Assembly (NCBI GenBank): GCA_934463115.1
Contig: CAKSIN010000051.1
Location: 1-5,250, forward strand
Origin: an uncultured Clostridia bacterium
GTDB lineage: Bacteria; Bacillota; Clostridia; UMGS1810
Reading direction: 5' to 3'
Length of the DNA: 5,250 bases
A program made the translations under genes and the position numbers. Within the stretch, counting starts at the first letter, position 1. Each line of letters begins with the position of its first letter. Below the pieces are notes generated by a model, which was given only the letters and a program-made list of their open reading frames with translations, was not told where the DNA came from and searched no databases. Below, one piece after another: positions 1 to 5,227 of the stretch.

Positions 1-1
1 A

Positions 2-658
2 GAAAGGCTTGATTGTGCAGACGGAAATGATTATTTTATAATTCTTTCGTCATATATGGCTGCGGCAGATAACGGTGATGAGGTTGTAGATGCCCTGTGC
101 GAGTTTGCGGCGAATTGCAGGACTTTTGAGGAGCCGGAGGACAGTACAGCCGAACAAATGACAAAAGAGGAATTTGAGGCGGTTTTGGACGAATGTGAGA
201 CAAAATGTGCGGCGGTAAGCTGCATAGAAACGGAATACAGCATAAATATCGCTGAAATCCCGATGCAGCAGAAAAAGATAGGGAACACGCTTGTTAAAAA
301 GAATAATGCTTTTAATATTCTATTACCTAAACTGTGTGTTCACGAGGACAGGAAAATATATATTTCAAATCTGATAGGCACTATGCTTTATGAGGTTATA
401 AACGTGAAACTTTCGCCTCAATATATTTTGCAGGAGATACATAGATATATTCCGGAAAGCAGAAAATATAACAAAAGCGTCAAAGAACTATTCTGTATGT
501 ATTTCAGACGAGTGTTGAGATACAAAAGCCGAAAACCGGGTATTTATACGCATTTTGATGAGCATATGCAGAATGTTATTGTGATGGAATTCTATAAGCG
601 AGTTATACAGGCATATATTAACTATGAAAATTGTGGTGATATGCCAGCAACGCATTAG
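2..658 (+). CDS. Hypothetical protein, C-terminal part (5' end outside window)
   Basis: The reading frame is open from base 2 through to TAG at 656-658, so the gene probably starts upstream of the window. The first in-window ATG (56) has no convincing Shine-Dalgarno and is preceded in frame by 18 sense codons. About 218 residues are visible. The first 75 or so are acidic and cysteine-rich, with several Cys such as an ECETKC cluster. The rest is basic and mixed hydrophobic/aromatic, with a YFRRVLRYKSRKPG stretch that could contact nucleic acid. I see no signal peptide, membrane segment or catalytic motif that I can name. It ends 118 bp before the promoter of the Abi unit and is not part of that operon. 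I do not recognise the family. That it is a real coding region rests on the long open frame and protein-like composition. Confidence 0.7.
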   Translation, partial: ERLDCADGNDYFIILSSYMAAADNGDEVVDALCEFAANCRTFEEPEDSTAEQMTKEEFEAVLDECETKCAAVSCIETEYSINIAEIPMQQKKIGNTLVKKNNAFNILLPKLCVHEDRKIYISNLIGTMLYEVINVKLSPQYILQEIHRYIPESRKYNKSVKELFCMYFRRVLRYKSRKPGIYTHFDEHMQNVIVMEFYKRVIQAYINYENCGDMPATH

Positions 659-776
659 ACAATGTCATTTTCTGAAATTGTAGACATAATAATTATTTAG
701 TAGAATATAAAAGTATGTGAGGGAATAAAATTTGCCTGTTTGATTAAAAAAATTAATGCTAATTTCGTGAAAAGTA

Positions 777-805
777 TTGACATTTCCATTAAAAATGAGT
801 ATAAT
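777..805 (+). promoter_or_regulatory. Consensus sigma-A promoter of the hairpin RNA/abi unit
   Basis: TTGACA at 777-782 and TATAAT at 800-805 are separated by exactly 17 bp, a perfect match to the vegetative sigma-A/sigma-70 consensus. Transcription should start near 811-813, a few bases before the hairpin at 818. The TTG of the -35 box happens to be in frame with the abi gene and can be mistaken for its start codon. A promoter this strong in front of a putative toxin gene suggests abundant transcription of the leader RNA. Confidence 0.88.
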
Positions 806-811
806 AACATT

Positions 812-860
812 AACAGAACCCGACACGCCTCTCAACGATGCGGACCACGTCGGGTCATTT
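812..860 (+). ncRNA. Structured leader RNA of the abi gene (hairpin copy 1)
   Basis: Just after the predicted transcription start, 818-824 (ACCCGAC) pairs perfectly with 849-855 (GTCGGGT), enclosing 24 nt. Inside, 826-828 (CGC) can pair with 840-842 (GCG), leaving an 11-nt apical loop with CUCAA. A second copy with the same loop length lies at 2079-2121. The 14 differences between the copies are all transitions and preserve every pair, so the RNA structure appears to be selected. The hairpin ends about 10 nt before the Shine-Dalgarno and does not obviously hide it. It may therefore be a separate RNA, such as an antitoxin or guide-like partner of the HEPN protein, rather than only a translational switch. 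That role is inferred. The 3' end of any processed RNA cannot be seen. Confidence 0.72.
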
Positions 861-869
861 AATTTATAC

Positions 870-874
870 GGAAG
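870..874 (+). promoter_or_regulatory. Shine-Dalgarno fixing the abi start at 882
   Basis: GGAAG lies 7 nt before ATG 882. It is the only good ribosome site in this leader downstream of the predicted transcript start. Earlier in-frame candidates fall inside the promoter: TTG 777 is in the -35 box and ATG 795 precedes the -10 box, so neither would be in the mRNA. Confidence 0.7.
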
Positions 875-881
875 TGAAAAG

Positions 882-1751
882 ATGGAATTGAAAAAGCATC
901 AAGTCCCTATGACTATAGATGAACAGGTTGAGAATCTAAAGGAACTTGGTCTTGTTATAAATGACGAGGAAGCAGTTAAAGAATTTCTTAATGATGTGTC
1001 TTATTTCAGATTGATAAAAGCATATAGCATAGGACTCAAAAAGAAAAATGACAATTACAATCAGGGAGTTACATTTGATATGATAAAGGAATTGTATCTG
1101 TTCAATTGTAATTTCAGACAGGCATTGTTTGCTCAAATTGAAAAAGTAGAAATAAATTTGAGATGTCGAATTGCAAACCATTTTTCGTATAAATACGGCA
1201 ACTTTGGATATGAGGACGCTGCTAATTTTGAAAATGAAGATTATCATAGTCACTTCTTGGCAGAAATAAATAGTGAGGTCGATAGAAATAGCAAATCTGC
1301 TTTCGTTAAGAATTTCAGAAACAACTATGAAACGGATAAAATCCCGATGTATGCCTTAATTGAATTGTTCAGTTTCGGAACTTTGTCTAAGTTTTATAAG
1401 AACATGAAGCAGGAAGATAAGAAAGCGGTAGCTCAGATATATGATGTTAAATATACATATCTTGAAAGCTGGATTGAGCATATAGCATTTGTCAGAAATA
1501 TATGCGCACATTATGGAAGGTTGTATAATGTAAATCTTTCAAAAACACCTGCGCTGTATAAGCAGTATACAAAGCAGGGAATAAGCAGCGTGAGAGTATT
1601 TGCCACATTGGTGTGTTTAAGCAATATTCTTCCGAGGGATAGACACTGGAATGATTTTATTGATCTAATTGAAACTTTGCTCGATAAGTATCCAAATGTT
1701 AAAATGGAACTTATGGGATTTCCGACTAATTGGAAGGATGTTCTTATATAG
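882..1751 (+). CDS. Abi_2 family HEPN protein (AbiD/AbiF-like abortive infection/toxin)
   Basis: This 289-aa protein has the Abi_2 family hallmarks: an N-terminal KKHQVPMTIDEQVENLKELGL segment (residues 4-24), SYFRL (40-44), an E-x3-LR-x2-IA helix (90-98) and the HEPN signature RNICAHYGRLYN (205-216), giving Rx4H with R205 and H210. A second R/H pair, R94 and H100, lies in the earlier helix. Members such as lactococcal AbiD and AbiF cause phage abortive infection, and HEPN domains of this kind are typically metal-independent ribonucleases. RNA cleavage is expected here but not shown. The length is normal for the family and the frame is intact. There are no membrane segments, so it should be cytosolic. 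Start 882 is chosen over TTG 777 because 777 is the -35 box and a good Shine-Dalgarno precedes 882. The gene is monocistronic: its own promoter, a hairpin leader RNA, and a strong terminator 19 bp after the stop. Confidence 0.9.
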   Translation: MELKKHQVPMTIDEQVENLKELGLVINDEEAVKEFLNDVSYFRLIKAYSIGLKKKNDNYNQGVTFDMIKELYLFNCNFRQALFAQIEKVEINLRCRIANHFSYKYGNFGYEDAANFENEDYHSHFLAEINSEVDRNSKSAFVKNFRNNYETDKIPMYALIELFSFGTLSKFYKNMKQEDKKAVAQIYDVKYTYLESWIEHIAFVRNICAHYGRLYNVNLSKTPALYKQYTKQGISSVRVFATLVCLSNILPRDRHWNDFIDLIETLLDKYPNVKMELMGFPTNWKDVLI

Positions 1752-1770
1752 AAGTTTATTGAAGTGATTC

Positions 1771-1797
1771 AAAATGCCAGACATTGTCTGGCATTTT
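1771..1797 (+). terminator. Rho-independent terminator after abi
   Basis: AAAATGCCAGACA (1771-1783) and TGTCTGGCATTTT (1785-1797) are perfect reverse complements. They form a stem of about 12 bp with a very tight loop, ending in a short T run. Because the stem is flanked by A's on one side and T's on the other, it could work in both directions. It closes the abi transcript and separates it from the nuclease remnant. Confidence 0.85.
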
Positions 1798-1821
1798 GTC
1801 TTGGTCTCATTATTGCGAACT

Positions 1822-1997
1822 TTTAAGCATATCAATAAAGATAAAAGAAGCTTTTACGAAAAAGAGGCTGAAAAAGCAGGATGGTCTATCAAAGAACTAA
1901 AAAGACAAATTTCAACATCTCATATATCCCGGATAAAGAATTGTTGATAAAGCAAGTCGAAACGGTATTGAATGAATGGCATGACAGGAAGAATTAA
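1822..1997 (+). pseudogene. Remnant of DUF1016/YhcG-type PDDEXK nuclease gene
   Basis: Two pieces of one protein family appear in different frames. From 1822, frame 1 reads FKHINKDKRSFYEKEAEKAG followed by WSIKELKRQIST. This resembles the N-terminal DUF1016 helical region, whose members carry FYExEAxxxxWSxRELxRQ. From 1920, another frame reads SYIPDKELLIKQVETVLNEW to a TAA at 1995-1997, which resembles the extreme C-terminus of the same family (YxPxxEELxxxLexxL). The catalytic PDDEXK core expected between them, over 200 residues, is absent. This is therefore a deleted and frameshifted relic. No start codon or Shine-Dalgarno is evident. It lies between the abi terminator and the second hairpin RNA promoter, consistent with a decaying defence locus. 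The family assignment comes from remembered motif patterns, not a search. Confidence 0.65.
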
Positions 1998-2040
1998 AAA
2001 AATTATCAGCGCCCGAATTTCAGTGAGTTCAAAATAATAC

Positions 2041-2069
2041 TTGACAAAATAAGGATTATGGTGTATAAT
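2041..2069 (+). promoter_or_regulatory. Consensus sigma-A promoter of the orphan hairpin RNA
   Basis: TTGACA at 2041-2046 and TATAAT at 2064-2069 are separated by 17 bp, the same perfect arrangement as the promoter at 777-805, although the spacer sequence is different. The predicted transcription start is near 2076, at or next to the foot of the second hairpin. With no gene behind it, this promoter seems to serve only a small RNA. Confidence 0.85.
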
Positions 2070-2075
2070 ATAAGC

Positions 2076-2121
2076 ATAATCTGATGTGTTTCTCAATGGT
2101 GCAGATCGTGTCGGGTTATTT
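2076..2121 (+). ncRNA. Orphan structured RNA, hairpin copy 2 (no abi gene downstream)
   Basis: Positions 2079-2121 align without gaps to 818-860: 29 of 43 bases are identical and the other 14 are all transitions. The outer stem 2079-2085/2110-2116 is kept through three C-G to U-G changes and extends outward to 10 bp (2076-2078 with 2117-2119). The inner stem 2087-2089/2101-2103 is kept through one C-G to U-A compensation and one C-G to U-G change. The 24-nt enclosed segment keeps its length and its CUCAA element. It starts right at the predicted start of a perfect promoter. The 3' end is unknown. The nearest clear terminator, at 2315-2350, would give an RNA of about 275 nt. Candidate roles are a trans-acting RNA antitoxin, a decoy for the Abi HEPN protein, or the leftover leader of a lost abi gene. 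Confidence 0.68.
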
Positions 2122-2314
2122 TGGATTGAAAGCTGATTAGTAATTTTGAAATAAAAAGCATTCAAATAGGTGTATAGCTGGAAAGAAAATATTAGTCGTT
2201 GGTTCGAATTTTTGAGGCGAAAAGTCAAAACAGAAAATGTGTTTTGAACAGGCTCGCAAACCTTGATAAAATAAGGCTTTTGAGGCTGCATCTATAATGA
2301 ACGCGAAAGCCAGT

Positions 2315-2350
2315 AAAAACCTTGAAAACACTACGTTTTCGAGGTTTTTT
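2315..2350 (+). terminator. Rho-independent terminator, probable end of the orphan RNA transcript
   Basis: AAAAACCTTGAAAAC (2315-2329) pairs along 15 positions with 2335-2349, one of them G-U, around a 5-nt loop, and finishes in a T6 run (2345-2350). The sequence further out (AACGC at 2300-2304 and GCGTT at 2351-2355) is also complementary and could lengthen the structure. There is no gene immediately upstream, so the transcript it ends is most likely the one started at 2076. Confidence 0.7.
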
Positions 2351-2385
2351 GCGTTTAGAAAAGTAAGCGTAAAATTACCTTTTTG

Positions 2386-2419
2386 GGCTGAATTTTGAGA
2401 ATTTATCAAAAATTCAGCC
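2386..2419. repeat. 11-bp stem-loop of unknown role
   Basis: GGCTGAATTTT (2386-2396) and AAAATTCAGCC (2409-2419) are perfect inverted repeats with a 12-nt loop. Neither strand has a clean T-tract after the stem, so it is not a standard terminator. It lies 35 bp after the terminator at 2315-2350 and just before the nested inverted repeats. Confidence 0.5.
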
Positions 2420-2420
2420 A

Positions 2421-2540
2421 TATGACTGTAAACCTGAAAACACATAACAAAAGGATATATTGGTCTGTATAAATATGTATTTAGTCGCAACGGTTGTTGG
2501 TTATGTGTAAAAGGGCTTTTGATTATTGTCAACAGTCATA
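2421..2540. repeat. Nested inverted repeats, possible small MITE-like element
   Basis: An outer 9-bp pair, TATGACTGT (2421-2429) with ACAGTCATA (2532-2540), encloses an inner 9-bp pair, ACACATAAC (2440-2448) with GTTATGTGT (2500-2508). Both are perfect. The outer ends carry TA on each side, as a TA target duplication with 7-bp terminal repeats would look, giving a 120-bp unit. The right end runs into the start of the AraC remnant. A mobile miniature element, a folded RNA or chance are all possible. No transposase is present. Confidence 0.35.
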
Positions 2541-2777
2541 AAGCTGATGAACGCTATGGCAAGAGAGTATGTCTTAAAAGGAATTGTAGAGTATTTGCAG
2601 GATATAAGAATGAAAAAGGCAATGTCGCTCCTCGTAAGCACGGACTTAAAAATTGCAGAGGTTGCGCTCTCCGTGGGTTACGACTGTCAGCTTGCGCTTT
2701 CCGGTGCGTTCAGAAAGTATACCGGCGTATCGCCGAGCGGGTATCGGGAAAATAAAAAATGTCATACTTTGGTATGA
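2526..2777 (+). pseudogene. AraC-family regulator remnant (C-terminal HTH only)
   Basis: The 83-residue frame carries the second helix-turn-helix and tail of an AraC/XylS DNA-binding domain: YLQDIRMKKAMSLLVSTDLK, then IAEVALSVGYD and FRKYTGVSPSGYREN. The first helix-turn-helix is cut short. MNAMAREY runs straight into VLKGIVEYLQDIR, so the usual MSxTxLKxxFKxVYG recognition part is missing (about 15 residues, judged from the family pattern). There is no sensor domain: an in-frame TGA at 2520-2522 precedes the only possible start, a TTG. An intact relative would normally be roughly 270-330 aa. It is therefore a broken gene, probably inactive in DNA binding. Its right end abuts the promoter of the LuxR-type regulator, and its TGA lies within a palindrome there. 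Confidence 0.8.
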
Positions 2778-2782
2778 TGACA
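2760..2782. promoter_or_regulatory. Palindrome over the -35 region, candidate operator
   Basis: TCATAC (2762-2767) and GTATGA (2772-2777) form a palindrome with a 4-bp centre. Alternatively TGTCAT (2760-2765) pairs with ATGACA (2777-2782), which is the -35 box itself. A regulator bound here would touch RNA polymerase at the promoter of the LuxR-type gene. Autoregulation is possible but only inferred. Confidence 0.35.
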
Positions 2783-2805
2783 AAAGTTGATTTGTGTGTT
2801 AAAAT
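2777..2805 (+). promoter_or_regulatory. Promoter candidate for the LuxR/MalT-like gene
   Basis: ATGACA (2777-2782) and TAAAAT (2800-2805) each match consensus at 5 of 6 positions and are 17 bp apart. The predicted start near 2812 leaves a leader of about 27 nt before TTG 2839. The other candidate, TTGATT at 2787, has no -10 box at a workable distance. Confidence 0.55.
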
Positions 2806-2838
2806 ACAGTAAAAGGCAAAAAGAAAGTTGGTGTTTGA

Positions 2839-5175
2839 TTGAAGTATGTTGCAGTAAGCGAAAAGATAGCGGAAAAATTCCGTATGTTTTTAAACAGCGG
2901 CCGCATAATGTACTTTTTTGCGCCGTGCGGTTTCGGGAAAACCACGGTTGCAAACGAGCTTTTGAAAAATAAAAAATACATACGCCTCTCGCCCGAAAGC
3001 GGAGAGATAACGGCGGACGCATTAAAAAAAGCCGACATAGTCTTAATTGACGATATGCAGAGAATGGACAGCGGGGAAGAAAGGCGGTGTCTGCTCCTTT
3101 CAATCCGTGAAAATCCGCAAAAGCGCTTTGTGCTCCTGTCACGCAGCCGTGTGCCGGGGTGGCTTATGCCGTTCCAGGTTTCGGGTCTGCTTGTGACGGT
3201 GGAGTATGACGAGCTGTTTTTGAGCCGCAGTGAAACGGCGGCAGTGTTTAAGAATTTTGGCACAGAGCCGGGAGAGCTGGAGATTACGGATATATTTAAA
3301 AGGACATTCGGCTATCCGCTGGCGGTTACGCTTACCGCAAGAGAAATGAGCAGAAAAACAGTGTATGACACGTCGGTTTACGAGGAGATTGCGGATAAGA
3401 TATACTTCTACTTTGACGACGCTATTTTCCGCAGGCTCGAAATTCCGATGAGGCGGTTTCTTATGAACCTTGCGCCCTTTGAAGATTTTGAAGCGGAGCT
3501 TGCCAAAATCGCAAACGGCGACAGCCACGCCGGCGAACACCTGGTGGATATTATGCAGAACACAGGTATGATAATCTCAAAAAACAGGGGTGTTTTCCGT
3601 TTTTGGCCGTTTTTCCGTAAGTTTTTGATGTGGGAGATGCACAGAGAATATTCCGACGAGCAGATACGTACTCTTTACGGTAGGGGCGGTCTGTATTACG
3701 AGCTTAAAGAAAATTACGGAAAGGCTCTGGAATTTTACTCCAAAAGCGGCGACAGCGACAAGGTTTCCGAGCTGATTATAAAGAGCGCAACCCTGCACCC
3801 CGGCATGGGTCATTATGACGAACTGGAAAGGTATTTTACAATGCTCTCCGGGGAGCAAATCCTCGCCGTTCCCTCGCTTATGCAGGGAATGAGTATGCTC
3901 TGCGCCCTGCGTGCCGACTATGGCGGCTCGGAGAGGTGGTACGCAGAGCTTGAAAAGTTTGCCGCATCAAAAAACAAATTCGATGAGGCGGCAAAAGAGG
4001 CAAGAGGACGGCTTGCATACCTCGACATTGCACTTCCTCAGCGGAGCATAAACGGCATTGCCAAGGCAATTACTGTGGCGGCAAGACTGCTTGCAAACAA
4101 GGAGATATGCCTTGCGCCGTTTTCGGTCACAAGCGCACTGCCGAGCATTATGAACGGGGGAAAGGACTTTTCGGATTGGAGCAAAAAGGATGATTTGCTG
4201 TATAAAACTATGAGGAAACCCGTTGAGATAATCCTCGGAAAAGACGGCATCGGTCTTGCCGACTGCGCCATTGCCGAAAGCAAGTTTGAAAAGGGAGAGG
4301 AGTCGTCCGGGCAGATTATTACCCTTGTTTCAAGGCTGAGCGAAATTCAGGCAAAGGGCACGCCCGACATTGAGTTTGCACTTGTCGGACTTCTCGCAAG
4401 AAGTCAGATGCTGTCCGGCTGTGCCGATGCGGCGGCGGAAACCGTAAACGCACTCAGAATAAGATTTGCCGAGCAGGGCAAGGAGAGGTTCCTTGCAAAC
4501 ATTGACGCACTCCTTTGCCGAATAGCCTTAAAACAGGGAGATATGATGTATGTCGGTGCGTGGTACAGGGAAAAGGCGCCTAAGGATATTTTAAAGATAA
4601 GCATATTAAAACGCTACCAATACTTAACCCGTGCGGCGGCAGAGATAGCACTCGGCAACAACGACGGCGCACTCTTAACCATTGCACCGTTGGAACCGTT
4701 TTTTACGGCGTGTTCAAGGCATATAAATATGATACACTTAAAAATTCTGTCCGCCGTTGCAAAGTACCGCAAAGGCGGTGACTGGCGCCCAGATATGGAG
4801 CGTGCAATGGAAATTGCGGAAAAGTACAGCTTTGTGCGCACGGTGGGCGAGTACGGCATTGCGGTTTTGCCGCTTTTGGATAAAGGCGGTTTTAAGGGTG
4901 AATTTGCCGAAAAGGTCACAAAGACTGCAAGAGCACAGGCGGTGTACTACCCCGAATTTTTGCAGACGGCGGCAAAACAGACCGAAAAGCTGACAGATGC
5001 GGAAATGCAGGTTTTGCGCCTTGTGTGCGCAGACAAGAGCAATGCGGAAATAGGCGAGATTTTAAACATAAAGCTTGCAACGGTCAAGAGCCACACAAGC
5101 CATATTCTGCAAAAGCTCGGCGCAAGCCGACGCAGCGAGGCAAAGACTATCGCAAAAAGGCTGAAAATAATATAG
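2839..5175 (+). CDS. LuxR-family LAL/MalT-like STAND ATPase transcription regulator
   Basis: This 778-aa protein has the order of a large ATP-binding LuxR (LAL) regulator. The N-terminal P-loop is APCGFGKTT (28-36, K34), Walker B is IVLIDDMQ (67-74), and a FVLLSRSRVPGWLM strand and loop (97-110) is typical of MalT-type STAND NTPases. A long helical, TPR-like region runs from about 275 to 700, and the C-terminal LuxR helix-turn-helix from 717 to 770 includes EKLTDAEMQVLRLV and ATVKSHTSHILQKLGA. Such proteins bind an inducer in the TPR-like domain, oligomerise with ATP and activate nearby operons. The inducer and target cannot be read here. The start is TTG 2839, because an in-frame TGA lies directly before it and the next ATG (2884) would remove conserved N-terminal residues. 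The Shine-Dalgarno is weak (AGAAAG, 2822-2827). G+C is visibly higher than upstream. The frame is intact and slightly shorter than MalT (about 900 aa). Confidence 0.92.
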   Translation: MKYVAVSEKIAEKFRMFLNSGRIMYFFAPCGFGKTTVANELLKNKKYIRLSPESGEITADALKKADIVLIDDMQRMDSGEERRCLLLSIRENPQKRFVLLSRSRVPGWLMPFQVSGLLVTVEYDELFLSRSETAAVFKNFGTEPGELEITDIFKRTFGYPLAVTLTAREMSRKTVYDTSVYEEIADKIYFYFDDAIFRRLEIPMRRFLMNLAPFEDFEAELAKIANGDSHAGEHLVDIMQNTGMIISKNRGVFRFWPFFRKFLMWEMHREYSDEQIRTLYGRGGLYYELKENYGKALEFYSKSGDSDKVSELIIKSATLHPGMGHYDELERYFTMLSGEQILAVPSLMQGMSMLCALRADYGGSERWYAELEKFAASKNKFDEAAKEARGRLAYLDIALPQRSINGIAKAITVAARLLANKEICLAPFSVTSALPSIMNGGKDFSDWSKKDDLLYKTMRKPVEIILGKDGIGLADCAIAESKFEKGEESSGQIITLVSRLSEIQAKGTPDIEFALVGLLARSQMLSGCADAAAETVNALRIRFAEQGKERFLANIDALLCRIALKQGDMMYVGAWYREKAPKDILKISILKRYQYLTRAAAEIALGNNDGALLTIAPLEPFFTACSRHINMIHLKILSAVAKYRKGGDWRPDMERAMEIAEKYSFVRTVGEYGIAVLPLLDKGGFKGEFAEKVTKTARAQAVYYPEFLQTAAKQTEKLTDAEMQVLRLVCADKSNAEIGEILNIKLATVKSHTSHILQKLGASRRSEAKTIAKRLKII

Positions 5176-5177
5176 GA

Positions 5178-5227
5178 GCTAACTATATAAAAGTCAAGTG
5201 GTTCTTGAAAAACAAATATAGTTTAGC
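5178..5227. repeat. Two-step hairpin after the LuxR-type gene
   Basis: GCTAACTATAT (5178-5188) pairs with 5216-5227 (ATATAGTTTAGC) apart from one extra T. Inside it, TCAAG (5194-5198) pairs with CTTGA (5204-5208) around a 5-nt loop. It begins 3 bp after the stop codon and could protect or end the mRNA, but no proper T-tract follows, so I do not call it a terminator. Confidence 0.4.

Larger units (their letters stand above)
1998..2525. other. Long non-coding stretch with RNA copy 2 and hairpins
   Basis: I find no convincing gene on either strand here. The open frames present are short or lack start signals and family motifs. The stretch holds a consensus promoter (2041-2069), the second hairpin RNA (2076-2121), a terminator hairpin (2315-2350), an 11-bp stem-loop (2386-2419) and most of a nested inverted-repeat region (2421-2540). 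Between 2122 and 2314 I see only AT-rich sequence with a decayed look, including a promoter-like partial repeat at 2264-2298. No abi remnant could be recognised after RNA copy 2. Confidence 0.6.

Noticed and set aside
659..700. Possible AT-rich terminator after the first gene
   Set aside because: Several short alternative pairings exist (for example ATGTC 662-666 with GACAT 683-687), but none makes a stable stem followed by a T-tract.
818..855. CRISPR-like repeat pair (two copies of a palindromic 43-nt unit)
   Set aside because: There are only two copies, 1.2 kb apart and 33% diverged, each with its own promoter. There are no spacers and no cas genes.
777..881. N-terminal extension of the Abi protein
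   Set aside because: The segment contains a perfect promoter and a conserved RNA hairpin, and the only good ribosome site is before 882.
2201..2209. GGTTCGAAT, a tRNA T-loop-like motif, possibly a tRNA end or attachment site
   Set aside because: The flanking bases cannot form the 5-bp T stem, and there is no acceptor, D or anticodon arm nearby.
1920..2532. Minus-strand open frames of 123 and 131 codons (1920-2291 and 2137-2532)
   Set aside because: They run antisense across the nuclease remnant, promoter, hairpins and terminator, lack ribosome sites, and their translations resemble no protein family.
2762..3263. Minus-strand open frames at the start of the LuxR-type gene
   Set aside because: They are antisense shadows of a gene with clear Walker motifs, and their translations are low in sense and rich in Arg/Ser/Phe.
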